DNA of 64,000 bases from Maniola hyperantus (Eukaryota; Arthropoda; Insecta; Lepidoptera; Nymphalidae). The stretch covers positions 1,919,465 through 1,983,464 of the forward strand of contig NC_048541.1 of assembly GCF_902806685.2 (NCBI RefSeq), read 5' to 3'. The position numbers and the translations under genes are program-made. Numbering within the stretch: position 1 is the first letter of the stretch; every line of letters begins with the position of its first letter. Below are positions 40,900 to 52,269 of this stretch, one piece after another. The notes under the pieces were generated by a model. That model made no database searches. It had not been told where the DNA came from and saw only the letters and a list, made by a program, of their open reading frames with translations.

Positions 40900-41999
40900 A
40901 ATATTTTTTCTGTAATAGCAGTTATTAAGTTAGAACTTACAGTAGCCATAGGACTATAGAGGTGGCAGTCCAACGTGTCTGGTCTTCATTTGTTTGTGGT
41001 GATAATATCTGGGTGCCTATTACTTTACTTGAGTGATCTCAGAGTAGAGTTCAATGACTTAGGATTTGAGCAGGTGACGTGACCTACTTGAGTAGTTTGT
41101 TTTAAGGTGGTTTGATACATCCTGCCGCGAAAATTCAAATTTTAGTTAGTTTTTCGAAAATAGTAGACTAATCATACCTACATCGAAAGCTTATGGTAAT
41201 GAGTTTTGCGGGCATAACACTTATGCATCTACTTTGGTCAAAAATACTCATTTACTTCATATATTTTGTTCCTGAAAGATAATTTTCTGAATTTTCCCAG
41301 ATTTGCACAAATATGAAGTAAATGAGTATTTTTGACTAAAGTTTTTATGGAAAAACACATAGGTAGGCCCGGTTTTATCCGGGCATATATATCATTATAA
41401 TTATTTATATATAAATATATATAATTTATTGTTCTTTCATTAGAATTTAAGACGATTTCATGGTAAATAAACAAAAAGACCTCTTTTTCTTTGTTGTGAA
41501 AAAAAATCGTGTTATTTAGGTACCTAAGTACTAAAAATAAGGTTGTCCGGCCTTTTTACCCAAATGTCCGGCTTTACTGGCTGGTCTGTCCTGCTTTTCG
41601 GTTTTAAGACCTGGCAACCCTACCCGCAACTTATTTTATTTTATTTTTATTTTTTATTTTTTACATCTTATTAGAACGGCAGTGCCACTTACACTAACTA
41701 GATAATTAATAGCAAATTTAAATACAAATAAAGGTACAAGAAAAAAGACATAAAATACAAAACGATAAAAAAATCAAAGGATTTTGAATATGTACGCTGA
41801 GAACATTGAATGACATATTCATGTAATGCTCTCAGCGTACTTCAGTAACTCCCGAACCAGTATTATAGACCCATCATTAAATGGGTCCCATTGAGCATTA
41901 TTGTCCAAAAGCGCGTTGAACGATGCTAATGAACGGGGTATAGGTGACAGGGTTTATGAAGCACGAAGCGATTTTCCTCCTCATTTCTAATTCGAACCA
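40900..41999. other. Intergenic stretch with two inverted repeats
   Basis: ACTTTGGTCAAAAATACTCA (41231) faces TGAGTATTTTTGACTAAAGT (about 41342). TACGCTGAGAACATTGAATG (41790) faces ATGCTCTCAGCGTAC (41839). Both are probably MITE arms. No gene. Confidence 0.5.
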
Positions 42000-42252
42000 C
42001 CAAGATTTGGAAACTCGCTTGCAAAACTCGGGTCAACACCCCACGATTGGCAATGACTCCGAGTGACGTACTTACGGAACGTTCGTCGACCTTTAGCGTC
42101 AGTCACATGTTTTATTTGGAATATATCGTGAACTTTTACAAAATATATGATTTTTTATATATTTTTTCGCGTTTTTTTTGTGGTTCCATATCAGTAATCA
42201 TCAGTACTTTCACCAATCTTCGTTTTTGCCAGCGTTCTGGTTACACACTGTA
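42000..42252. mobile_element. Diverged TACAGGGTGTAACC-type MITE
   Basis: Core with CTCGGGTCAACACCCCAC and the end CAGCGTTCTGGTTACACAC then TGTATAG. Also AACGTTCGTCGACC shared with relatives. Confidence 0.5.
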
Positions 42253-42569
42253 TAGTGAGATTTGTTTCTGCCTGGTAGGTACTTACTAAACCTGCCTACC
42301 TATGATTCTGTGGTAGTCACGGTTTGTGGGCTAACAATTGTTATGGCAGTGCCCGTTACTGCAGCGTGCGATCACGGTCGCATTTCCCGACAGAATACTA
42401 AGTTCTATTGACTTATTTTTCTGCTGGAGAACCAAGGTCACTGACATAGCTAAAACAATTTGTTCCGTACCATCGTACAGGATATTATAACACTATACCA
42501 ATTTTTTTTTTTTTAAATTTGTATGGCGGCCATTTGTAAATTTGTCATCTTGGTTTTTTACTATTACTT

Positions 42570-42945
42570 AATGAGGAGGTGTCCAGGCAACGTTCGAGAA
42601 AATTTTCATAGACGGCGCTGAAAACTTCCACCACTAAGATGAAAAATAACCCCTATATCTATATCATCTATACTCTATGCTTTAAATTTTTAAATTTAAA
42701 TCGGATGCAAGATTAAATTAATTAGGTACTTCTATTATAGTTCACAGATTTTGTGGGGAAGAAACGTAAGGAAAATTGCAGTGCACGGTAGCTCTTACTC
42801 TTCATCTATGTCATTGATTGACACGACCTAAACATTACAGCATAGATTATATAGATATAGGTATTATTTTTCATCTTTAGTGCTTGTAAAATTCAGCGCC
42901 ATCTATGAAAATTTTCTCGAACGTTGCCTGGAAACCTTCCCATTG
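42570..42945. mobile_element. Fold-back MITE, AATGAGGAGGTGTCCAGG ends
   Basis: GTCCAGGCAACGTTCGAGAA then AATTTTCATAGACGGCGCTG faces CAGCGCCATCTATGAAAATT and TTCTCGAACGTTGCCTGG. Inner ATATCTATATCATC partner near 42850. The centre has GTTCACAGATTTTGTGGGGA, repeated at 43110. Confidence 0.8.
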
Positions 42946-43353
42946 TTGTTATACACCCTCTGTGAAAATGTCAACACTCTACCTATTAGGTAGACCTAGC
43001 GTGCAGTGTGAACCACGGTGCGGCGAGTTGCGGTTCGTTTTAAAATCCGTAAAAAATCCGGTACGGAATTAATTCCGCAGTGCGCGCGCTTCAATGTAGT
43101 TCTGTAGTTCACAGATTTTGCGGGGGAAAAACGTACGGAAATTTACCGTGGTGCGCGCTAGCTGTTACGTTCATGAGATACAGCCTGTTGACAGACAAAT
43201 GGACAGACGGGCGCACAGCGGAGACTTATTAATAAGGTCCCGTTGGCATTCTTGGGGTACGGAGCCCTAAGAACACATCGAATTCGGCATCTTCTCACTT
43301 TTGTAAGTCGGTTAGAAAATTAACTCAATTAATTAATAATTTTCTAATTACCG

Positions 43354-43525
43354 TTTTTTTTTTTTTAAAGAATATTAGCCATGTTAAATGACTAATATTC
43401 CCCTTTCCTCTTCAACTAAGAGTAAAGTTTGTGCTAGGAGTAGGTACAACAATAGTGCAAAGGGCGGGGTTTGAACCGTCGACCTTTCGGTTTTCAGTCC
43501 ACTCCTTTACCCGTTGAGCTATTGA
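43354..43525 (-). mobile_element. tRNA-headed SINE (CTCAATAGCTCAACGGG family)
   Basis: Minus-strand full-length copy from the T run at 43354 to GGGTCAATAGCTCAACGGGT. Confidence 0.85.
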
Positions 43526-43716
43526 CCCTGCGCTCACCAACAATACTTCCTTTTATTCAACTGAAAACGGTCGATTACGCAGTTCACGCGATTTTCTCGG
43601 GAAAAGGGAAAAACAATGAGAAAAGGTTTCCTTAACCCGAAACCCTTTTCACTAACCAACTTCTTTTAAATCATTGTTCGGCTCTTTATGCGTTTTGATT
43701 AATTGGATTTTTCAAT

Positions 43717-43994
43717 GATGCAGTTTAAGATGAAAGCGGGATAACCTGGAATGGGTATGGCAATTTTTATTAAACCCACATCCCTCTAGTTTCTACACGG
43801 CATCGTACTGGAACGCTAAATCTCTTGGCAGCACGGCTTTGCCGGTAGGGTGGTTACTAGCCACACACCTCCCTCCCACAAGACCATACCAGAAATTTAG
43901 AAATTATAAAGTTCCAAACCCCTGCCGGGAATCGAACTCGGGACCTGCCACTTTTAAGACAACAGCGCTTACCACTGCGCCAGGGAGGTCGTCA
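43717..43994 (-). mobile_element. SINE of the same family
   Basis: GATGCAGTTTAAGATGAAAG to CTGCGCCAGGGAGGTCGTC. The distal tail is truncated. Confidence 0.8.
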
Positions 43995-44149
43995 AAAGAT
44001 TAGAGTTATTCGAGCGCGAACCGTGGAGGCATTGTGTCAAGCAGCCATGACACACTTAATGCTATGTGATTGTCCATGTAGCGGAAAATTGAAGCAGTTT
44101 GTACGTTTGTACGAACCTACTACAATTTTAGCACCTAACTACTGGCACA

Positions 44150-44330
44150 TAGTCCAGGCTGAGTTTGTTGTGGGCTCTTCTCAGACCTGGGCGCCTTTGG
44201 AACCCTCGTAGCTTTAGTTTTAATAGTTATCACCACTATATCTTACAAATCCAGCAACTGACAATCGAAAAGAGTAATTCATTACCTATTTTGAATAAAT
44301 CATTTGACTTTGACTTTGACTTTGACATAC
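44150..44330 (+). mobile_element. CR1-like LINE or SINE 3' end with TGACTT repeat tail
   Basis: GCTCTTCTCAGACCTGGGCG through TTACCTATTTTGAATAAATC, ending in a (TGACTT)n microsatellite at 44304-44325. CR1-type elements end in such short tandem tails. Confidence 0.65.
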
Positions 44331-44488
44331 TTGAGCCCTGCGTAAACAAGAAACTATTGTGAGCGGAGGACAATAGTGAGCCACTAAGAACTGCATCGAA
44401 TAACGCACATCCTCGTCATCATCACCATCAACTGATAGACGTCCACTGCTGGACATAGGTCTCTTGTAGGGACTATTTCCACACCGCC

Positions 44489-44688
44489 GGTGGGGTGTTT
44501 ACGTATCTCGCGACAGGCTTGCGACAGGGGTAAATCTCGCGATCATTGCTGTCAAACGTCACACGTAACAGCGGCTAGAGAGAGAGAGCAATAGCCACAA
44601 AGCAAAATAAGAAGAAGAGAGACAGGAAATGAACTGTCGCATTGCTACTGCTGTCGCTACTGCAACATTTTACGTAATCACCCCGCCG
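44489..44688. mobile_element. MITE with GGGGTGTTTACGTA ends, nested in an RTE fragment
   Basis: GGTGGGGTGTTTACGTA faces TACGTAATCACCCCGCC. TCTCGCGACAGGCTTGCGAC is partly mirrored as CTGCTGTCGCTACTGC. 200 bases. Confidence 0.65.
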
Positions 44689-44929
44689 ACCTCCTTGGCG
44701 AAGTGGTAAGCGCTGTAGTCTTATTAGTGGGAGGTCCCGGGTTCGATTCCTGGCAGAGATTTGGAATTTTATAATTTCTAAATTTCTGGTCTGGTCTGGT
44801 GGGAGGCTTCGGCCGTGGCTAGTAACCACCCTAGCCCGCTTCCTTCATCCATCTTAGACTGCATCGTCACTTAGGTACCACCAGATGAGATTGCAGTCAA
44901 GGGCTAACTTGTATCCGAATAAAAAAAAC
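44686..44929 (+). mobile_element. SINE of the same family with internal deletion
   Basis: GACCTCCTTGGCGAAGTGGT, GGGTTCGATTCCTGGCAGAG, then a deletion joins GTAACCACCCTAG to CCCGCTTCC. Tail CTTGTATCCGAATAAAAAAA. It is oriented opposite to the RTE piece it lies in. Confidence 0.8.
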
Positions 44930-45026
44930 AGTCTTGCGCCGCCTGAATCCACCGGCTCCATGCGACTCGTCTGATGTCTTTCCACCTAGTGGAGGGTCTT
45001 CCAACGCTGCACCTTCCGGTGCGAGG

Positions 45027-45490
45027 AAAAAATGTGTTTTGCCCAAAAATTATTTTCAATGATACCTACCATACAAACCTGTGTATTACCAAAAATGTAC
45101 TCCTTTCCTTCTATGAGCGAGCTCCCTATAAAGTTTTTCTTTGACCTTCTCAGAATGAATAACTTACCTTTAACTCTGCAAAATACCTACAGTAAAAGAG
45201 CGATTTTTATAAGAAATTGTAAGAGGCACTTCCTGGATCTAGGTGCCTCTTTGGATGCCTAGTCTAGGTCTAGGAAGTGCTTCATGTAACGATATTTTAT
45301 ATGTACAAATATGCACTAATTTACAGCTTTTAATTTTTTATAAGTTTTTTACCTAGATTTTATTAAATTTGTATAACGCGAACTCGCCATCCTCATATAA
45401 ACTTTAACAGTTTCTAGAGGATGGCGAACTGTTTATTGTAAAATGTATTTTTGAAATTTACGTGATCAATAAAAAAAAAAAAAAAAAAAA
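45027..45490 (+). mobile_element. LINE 3' end with poly(A) tail
   Basis: Encodes a C-terminal-like end (KRAIFIRNCKRHFLDLGASL then stop at 45262), a 200-base A+T-rich 3' UTR and a 21-base A-run at 45470-45490. It is inserted into a CR1-like tail that continues at 45491. The clade is not clear. Confidence 0.6.
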
Positions 45491-45630
45491 GACCTGGGCG
45501 CATTTAGAACCCTCGTTGCTTTAATTTTGAAGTTTACGTTACTAATTATCACCATGAAGTACATCATTATCTTACAAATCCAACAATCATCAAAATGTGT
45601 ACAATAGTACCTATTTTGAATAATTGAAAC
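45491..45630 (+). mobile_element. CR1-like LINE 3' end, second copy
   Basis: GACCTGGGCGCATTTAGAAC to ACCTATTTTGAATAATTG matches the sequence at 44192-44300. Its left side is cut by the poly(A) LINE at 45027-45490. Confidence 0.65.
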
Positions 45631-46619
45631 TTTGTATGGCTGTTGTTGTGACCTACGGGAAGATATTGATATATTAGTAACTGCCATCAACGTACAACAG
45701 GAGGCGCACGAGTCGCATTTTAACGCATGGTGGATATCTAATTAATAAAAACAATTAAAATAATACAACTACATACCTATTAATTTAATTTTAATTTTTC
45801 TACGTTCATCATTTTTAATTTAATTTTTATATTATGACAATTTTAATTTTGTTTTTTCTTTACATTAAGTATAAATAATGTATAAAACAATATTTTAAAA
45901 ATAAACAAGTTAACAAAACGAATTTGTTTGGAAAATCTAATGGTCATTTCGTATTTTTTATTTATTTACATAATATGAATACAGGCGATATTTTATGTGT
46001 TAAAATATTTATAATATACATATCTCTAAAGGCGAAAATATTAATTTGTCTAAAGTTTTATAATAGCGATTATATTAAATAATATTTAACATTTATTTTA
46101 TTTTGCTTTAACAACAATATCAATATTATTATTTATCAATTTATTATCCCTGGCAGGACGGAAAATTTAACAATTTTTAATTTTTTATACTTATAATTTT
46201 TTCTTAACATTTTTACAAAATACAGGATAATTTAATACAACTTTTGGACCAATTTTAAACTAAATTTAATTTTGATTGTACAATGATGCTTATCTACTCT
46301 ATAAAATATTTATATCATTTATTAAAATTTATTTTTCATAAATTAATTTACCTACTTACATTTCATAAAAAAGAAACTGTACTGTTTATTCGAATTACAA
46401 ACAAGTTTTTTTCGTTAAATACCACAATGTTAACAATTTAATAAATAATTTGTTATTATAATAACATCATTATACTATACAATATACAAGCTACGAATAA
46501 ACTATCACAATCAATTAAAGCTGAATGCCAAATTGCGAATTTTACATATTATTATGTAATTAGAACGCTAACGAAAATTAGGACATGTGATAAGTACTGA
46601 TGATTACTAATAAGGTAAT
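45631..46619. other. Very A+T-rich desert
   Basis: About 990 bases dominated by AT runs, with no ORF over 60 codons and no repeat border. Could be a long LINE 3' region or plain intergenic DNA. Confidence 0.5.
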
Positions 46620-46913
46620 CAGTACCCGTAGTACAAGATTTTACGTCTCACCAAACCAAACCAAATTCGAGAGTCGAAATACTTCCGCGTTACAGTAAAC
46701 TGGATCTTAAATGCTTTGTTTTAAAGCTCAAGTTTGTCTACACTTCTACAGCCAGCGCTCCAAGCGGAAACATTGCGAAATTAAAATCAGTGGCATTGAA
46801 TATTTGACTTCAATTCAAGGCTTTTAGGTCAATTTTACTGTAACGCGGAAGTATTTCGACTCTCGAATTTGGTTTCGTTTGGTGAGACGTAAAATCTTGT
46901 ACTACGGGTACTG
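46620..46913. mobile_element. CAGTAC-type fold-back MITE, complete
   Basis: CAGTACCCGTAGTACAAGAT then TTTTACGTCTCACC at the left, and the inverse at the right. Inner arms around TTCGAGAGTCGAAATACTTC. Relatives are at 49507-49938, 61920-62468 and 63358-63655. Confidence 0.88.
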
Positions 46914-46954
46914 ATACCACAAAAAACGCGATTCAAAAAAGCCTGTATTCTAAA

Positions 46955-47215
46955 AGCTTGCAATGTATTGCAAATAAAACATCTGACTGAAGCTAGCTAA
47001 AGGTCAACGAACTTTGCTCGAATAAGTACTGCGAGGTTAAGCTGCGTAGGCGGGCATTGACTCCGAGTTTAGCACATTATACATTGCGGGTTGAAAAATA
47101 CTAAATCACTGACACTACAAGTATAAGGCAAATGGCTATTGGTATTGCATTGTATTTACGTAGTATAAGAATAGCGTAAAGTTTTTCACTAGCGTTCTAA
47201 TTACACCCTGTATAG
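46955..47215. mobile_element. TACAGGGTGTAACC-type MITE, right part
   Basis: AATGTATTGCAAATAAAACA to GCGTTCTAATTACACCCTGTA. It lies directly beside the CAGTAC MITE at 46620-46913. Confidence 0.65.
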
Positions 47216-47286
47216 TACGAAAGGCGCGATTAATGTTTGTTTTAGCGTTTAAACAACCGTGAGTGATTTCTATTCTAAATAATTCT

Positions 47287-47376
47287 TCTCCCTTGAAAAA
47301 GGACCCCGGATGGGTTCGAAACTAGTCGGGCTCTCGTCGGCTAAACACGTGAGTACAGCCGGGACAGATATTATTT
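47287..47376. mobile_element. One arm of the 34.5-kb fold-back element
   Basis: CTCCCTTGAAAAAGGACCCC, GATGGGTTCGAAACTAGTCG and GAGTACAGCCGGGACAGATA match the right arm at 34694-34780. Confidence 0.85.
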
Positions 47377-47799
47377 AGAATGTTTGTTTTTACAAAATAA
47401 TAGGACCATTGTTTCAAACTACAATTATTTTACCATAAAACAATATTACTATTAATACACTTTTGTGTTATAGTTTGTGCCTGAAAAAAACCTCTTCTAA
47501 ACTTCCTTAGGTTCCTTAAGCAATGCAACCGATTCTCATACAATTGATACTACTGTTACTTCGGATCGAAAATTCTCAGATTCGGATCGGATCTTAGTGC
47601 TTAAAGAGCCTTAGGGCAGTTTTCACAATTATTTCTATCGCCCAGCTGCTTTCATACTGGGGTCAAAAGTTGGGTCTGACCCAGTAGTCTTGACATAGTC
47701 GTTTGGCGGGGCAGATGACACTATTTTTACACATATTAGAGTATCATTTGCCCCTTTAACGTTAACATGAATAACACGTCTAGTGTATAGTAGTATTAT

Positions 47800-48240
47800 A
47801 AACCCAAACCAGCTCGTTGGAAAGCCTGAAGCACCGCAAAGATGTAACCTCTCTATGCGTGTTATATTATCATCGCCTTTATAATGGGGAGTGCTCTGAA
47901 GAGCTTTTTGACCTCATTCCATCCTCCTGTTTCTATAACCGCACCGCACGCCACCGTAAACAATTTCACCCTCACCACCTGGGTGTCTGGTGCACTTCGA
48001 CCGTCCGTTGTGCCAGATCCTTCTTTCCACGCACATGCAAACTGTGGAATCAACTCCCATCGGCGGTGTTCCCACTAGATTACAACATGGGGCTATTCAA
48101 GGGGCGGACCAACAAATTCCTGAGAGGCCGGCAACGCATCGGCAGTTCCCCTGGTGCTGCAAATGTTCATGGGCAGCGGTAATCACTTAACATCAGGTGA
48201 CCCGCCTGCTCGTTAGCTCGCTATTTCTATTTTTTAAAGT
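47800..48240 (+). mobile_element. Jockey/CR1-like LINE 3' end (C-terminal RT region)
   Basis: 121-codon stretch from MESLKHRKDVTSLCVLYYHR through LYNGECSEELFDLIPSSCF to KLWNQLPSAVFPLDYNMGLF and FLRGRQR, with one frameshift in the middle. This is the C-terminal block of many arthropod LINE ORF2 proteins. The 3' UTR carries CACTTAACATCAGGTGACCC. Confidence 0.8.
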
Positions 48241-48377
48241 AGTAGTGCCTAGTATAGAGTTTTATTGCACCAACCCTAGCTCGTTTTCCCTTAGAACTTG
48301 ATATCCAGGGTCATAATGATATTGTCTAAGTTATAAAGCACGATTTTTATTCGAAATAAAGCTCTTCTATAGGTAGG

Positions 48378-48640
48378 TAGCATAGACCATAATACGACCA
48401 TAGGCTATAGACGCTTAATAGCCGGACACCCCCGATCGCAAAGCTTAGGCAGTTGCTTAGCATAAAAGTCGGCCCACGCCCGTTCGGTATCCCCATTCCG
48501 CACATTGTCTTGATTACTTGACTTTTGAGTGCACCAATCAAAACAAAGCATTCTCCCCTGTCCCCCGCAAACATTTTACGATTTTATTTTCATACAAAAT
48601 CTGGTATAGGCATACTCTTGAGGTTGAATTCTCTGTGGTA
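48378..48640. repeat. Unassigned dispersed repeat, copy 2 (inverted)
   Basis: GCCGGACACCCCCGATCGCA, GACTTTTGAGTGCACCAATC, CTCTTGAGGTTGAATTCTC. Reverse complement of 30690-30960. The 75-codon frame over it is not a gene. Confidence 0.65.
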
Positions 48641-48663
48641 GGTAGGTACTAATTTAATTCAAT

Positions 48664-48953
48664 TGGTACTGATTCTGAGCGCAACCTAATTTTAAAGTAT
48701 TCGCATCCTCTTCTTACTAATGTTATATGAAAAGGATAGACGCAGTTTGACAGTTTTAAATTTAATTTTTAGATGGTAAAACCCGTGATTTTAGCGCTCT
48801 GTCGCGAGCCTACTGTTTAAATTTGTAGCGTGCACTAAAATTTAGAGTCTTTAAATGTAAAGTTCATGTTGTGTCCCTTTTTAGCATTGTTAAAGAGAAA
48901 AGGATGCAGATACTCTAAATTTAGTTTAGAGAAAGACAACGAAATCGGTGCCG
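48664..48953. mobile_element. TGGTACTGATTCTG-type MITE, solitary copy
   Basis: TGGTACTGATTCTGAGCGCA through CAGTTTGACAGTTTTAAATT to GAAATCGGTGCCGA. Defines the limits of the nested copy. Confidence 0.85.
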
Positions 48954-49228
48954 ACTCAAACAAATACCTAAGTCCAAGCTCTATTTGAATTCTATAACCA
49001 TTCCATTAAAATTCCGCAGTTATTTCATTAAATTTCCTTTGACTTTGTATTGTTATTTTAATAAGATTTCATGAATATTTCGGTTCAGTTGTTCTCTCTG
49101 TCGGTTTTTGGAGCGCGATATTACGTGATTTAATAACAAGAAGCAACGAATTTCCAATATCAACAAAATTGATTATTCGCAGAAATGTAAAAATAATTTA
49201 ATTTACTGTTGTAAACCAAGAAAGAGAT

Positions 49229-49373
49229 GGCAATGGATAGCTCAACCCAAACGTCGTCGATTCAAACCCCACCCGTTGCACTATTGTCGTACCTACTCTT
49301 AGCACAAGCTTCACGCTTAATTGGAGGGGAAAGGGGAATGTTAGTCACGAGCCATGGCTAATAATATACAGGT
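49229..49373 (+). mobile_element. tRNA-headed SINE, head degraded
   Basis: GGATAGCTCAACCCAAACG (A box region deleted), CGATTCAAACCCCACCCG, ending ATGGCTAATAATAT. Confidence 0.7.
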
Positions 49374-49506
49374 TTACGGACAAAAAACACTGAATAAAAT
49401 ATGTAACATTTTGAACGGTAAAGTACATTATTAAAATTGTGCGTCGGATACCGTGATCGTTAGTCAGAATTTCGGTCGCGTAACGTAGCTTCCGTAATTA
49501 TTTTAT

Positions 49507-49938
49507 GTGTGCTTAGTATGAAATTTTACGCCTAACCATTCGTTGAGAGAAGTGCCGCTGGCTGTAGGCTGTATGTTTGGATGGACTTCTAAATAATTTT
49601 TTTTCAGTATTTTTGGTTCAGTACTGAGTACAGATACATAATATCACAAATTTCGTCACTGGCTGTAAGCAAAACCGTGGCCTAGCGGTCATGGCGTCGC
49701 GTCGGGCGCGAAACCCAGAAGACGCAGGTACGATTGTATTTAAAATTATTTAGAAATTTCCTTGAAGTGTATGTGAAAAGTATCATAAAAATTATAAAAT
49801 AAATATGGATGGACTTTTGTTTTAAAGCAAGACTATTATCGTCCATTTTTCATTTACGTATACTAAAGTGTTTCAATTTTCAACGCTCGAATTCGATCAA
49901 CTTTGGTGAGATGTAAAATCTCATACTAAGCACACGGT
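49507..49938. mobile_element. CAGTAC-type MITE relative containing a SINE
   Basis: CTTAGTATGAAATTTTACGC and GCCGCTGGCTGTAGGCTGTA on the left, GGTGAGATGTAAAATCTCAT and ACTAAGCACAC on the right. Interrupted at 49589-49805. Confidence 0.75.
49589..49805 (+). mobile_element. tRNA-headed SINE with 11-bp target duplication
   Basis: Same family as 8060-8220. TGGATGGACTT flanks it at 49578-49588 and 49806-49816. The head is decayed (GCAGGTACGATTG in place of a good B box). Confidence 0.8.
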
Positions 49939-50577
49939 TTTGTGCACGATACATTTTAAATAATGTATACAAATAACAACTCTATTTGAATAAGATATGG
50001 TTGATATTTAAATGTATAATTACAGTTGCAATTGTTGCAGTTATATAATTGCCCTTTGCCCGCAACATACAAAATTATAAATATTTAACCGCTGGAACCT
50101 GCTAAAAGCCTTTTTATGGTCACGAACAAACAAGCTATTTTGGTTTACCTGCCTTTTTGTTTTTATATATCATTATTCTGCTTATACTTACAAAGAGTTT
50201 ATATAAAAAGGGAAACCTTTGAACGCTTTGTGAATAATTAATGTAACGGTACCTACCTAATTACATGGCAGGCTCTGTTTCCTAAAGTGGTTTATGTCGA
50301 AAGATACGAATAAAACGAAAATTAATACAACATCAAAGTATGTAGGTTAACATTTAGTCGGTACGATGTTAATTTAGGCCTTATTCATACACTAATCATA
50401 TTTACTAGAGTGCTAACAAAATAAGGCATAATATGGACCGTACATCAGCAAAAGCTCTAAGTAATAGTATCATCTCTTTATCTTACTTATATCACGTTAC
50501 TTAGTTATTAGATAAATAATATCTTCACGTATTATTATGATAATACATCTGTGCATAAAAGTTTTGTGAAAAACTGG
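49939..50577. other. A+T-rich stretch, nothing recognised
   Basis: No ORF or repeat end was seen before the LINE fragment at 50578. Confidence 0.5.
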
Positions 50578-50880
50578 TAACCGCACCGCGCGCCACCGTA
50601 AGCAATTTCACCATCACCACCTGGGTGTCTGGTGCACTTCGCCCGTCCGTTGTGCCAGATCCTACTTTCCACGCACATGCAAACTGTGGAATCAACTCCC
50701 ATCGGCGGTGTTCCCATTAGATTACAACATGGGGTTATTCAAGGGGCGGACCAACAAATTCCTGAAAGGCCGGCAACGCATCGGCAGTTCCTCTGGTGCT
50801 GCAAATGTTCATGGGCGGCGGTAATCACTTAACAGCAGGGGACCCGCCTGCTCGTTAGCTCGCCATCCCTATTTAAAAAA
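50578..50880 (+). mobile_element. Second, shorter copy of the LINE at 47.8 kb
   Basis: Starts within the same ORF (CCGCACCGCGCGCCACCG) and ends CTCGTTAGCTCGCCATCCC then an A-run. Very similar to 47940-48230 but more truncated. Confidence 0.8.
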
Positions 50881-50897
50881 AAGGCTGGTTGAATCAC

Positions 50898-51110
50898 TAC
50901 CCATATTATAAATGCGAAAGTGTGCTTGTTTGTTGGTTTGTCCTTCAATCAAGTTGCAACGGAACAACGGTTCGACGTGATTTTTTGCATATGTATACTT
51001 TAAGACCTGGAGAGTGACACAGGGTACTTTTTATCCCGGAAAATAAAAGAGTTCCCATGGGATTTTTAAAAACCCAAATCCATGCGTATGAAGTTGCGGG
51101 CATCAGCTAG
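50898..51110 (+). mobile_element. Helitron-like unit, full length
   Basis: ACCCATATTATAAATGCGAA to TGCGGGCATCAGCTAGTAAA. Confidence 0.7.
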
Positions 51111-51320
51111 TAAAATATTATAAATTGTATTATAATAAGTAAGTAAAATTTAAAAAGAAAGAAGGAAAGAGGCTTATTTATTAAGTTTAGATTAGAATTT
51201 AGATGTAAGCATCTAACTTCAAATAAGGATTCGATCGTTTTGTCGTGGCTAATAAAACTTTCGCAACTTTTTAATGACTGCGACTTATCAATTAGTGTTT
51301 TACAGACATAATATATTCTA

Positions 51321-51552
51321 CTAGCTTATGCTCGCGACTTCGTCCGCGTGGACTACACAAATTTCAAACCCCTATTTCACCCCCTTAGGGGTTGAATTTT
51401 CAAAAATCCTTTCTTAGCGGATGCCTACGTCATAATAGCTTTCTGCATGCCAAATTTCAGCCCGATCCGTCCAGTAGTTTGAGCTGTACGTTGATAGATC
51501 AGTCAGTCAGTCAGTCAGTCAGTCAGTCACCTTTTCCTTTTATATATTTAAG
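51321..51552 (-). mobile_element. Second Helitron-like family, full length
   Basis: CTAGCTTATGCTCGCGACTT to (CAGT)7 and CACCTTTTCCTTTTATATAT. Confidence 0.7.
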
Positions 51553-51842
51553 ATTAATGATTAATTAAATTTAGTTACGAGTTTGCGCTTTAAACAATTA
51601 TAATCTTTGAATATGAATAATAAGTTCATTTGTTACCTATCATTCTATCAATCTATCGTATCTAATCCTCACTGAAAATCATAACAATATTATTAACAGG
51701 TAGGTACCTATGTACTTAAGTTGCTCATTAAGTAATTAATAATTATTTCTTCTAAACCTTCTCTTCTTTTTTGCTATTTTGAAAAATTATCAAAAAGAAG
51801 AGAATTAATGTTGAAAATAATCTCTACACCTTTCTTCTCTAC

Positions 51843-51848
51843 TTTATT
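51843..51848 (-). terminator. Candidate polyadenylation signal of the chloride channel gene
   Basis: AATAAA on the minus strand, about 420 bases past the stop codon. The sequence between is mostly non-coding and A+T-rich. Only the hexamer and its position support this. Confidence 0.3.
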
Positions 51849-52221
51849 CTAAAATAATAGTAGTCTTTTAGGTACTAGACCACTCACTCACTGTTTATAG
51901 CTATATCCCCAGTTTATATTTGTATCCTCGTGAACCACTTTGTTATCAACCCGCACTATACCTAATAGAATGCCTGGTCTAAGCTCTATATCTCTCTTTT
52001 CTAAGAGATAAGACTTGTACACAACATTCAAATCAATTAATATATCCTCAAACTTCTGTAAATCCTTGTGACATTCTTTTATATCCCGCCAACTGGATCA
52101 AACTGGCTGACCAAAGCCTTATAATCCTTTCTTTGAAGTGAGAGGACGTTATTGCCATTTTCGTCGTCGTTTTATAATCCTCTCTCTGGAGAAGAAAAAG
52201 TCTATCAACCTCATGTCAATA

Positions 52222-52262
52222 CTGGCCTCTGCCCAGCTGTGGGACTTAATAGGCAGATGCTA
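52222..52262 (+). mobile_element. LINE tail-like remnant at the channel stop codon
   Basis: GCCTCTGCCCAGCTGTGGGA then CTTAATAGGCAGATGCTA resembles the common lepidopteran LINE end with GCCCAGCAGTGGGAC and AATAGGCTGATGATG. It ends 8 bases from the TAA stop. Confidence 0.45.
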
Positions 52263-52269
52263 CGCATTG

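Larger units (their letters stand above)
44413..45027 (-). mobile_element. RTE LINE 3' fragment interrupted by a MITE and a SINE
   Basis: 3' end at 44413-44488 (CATCATCACCATCAACTGAT, then GACGTCCACTGCTGGACATA). The same ORF continues at 44932-45027 (CTTGCGCCGCCTGAATCC to CTTCCGGTGCGAGG). The 440 bases between are a fold-back MITE (44489-44688) and a tRNA-headed SINE (44686-44929). Confidence 0.75.

Noticed and set aside
44023..44211. 62-codon ORF starting MEALCQAAMTHLML
   Set aside because: No family recognised, and its end runs into a CR1-like tail. It may be a remnant of that element.
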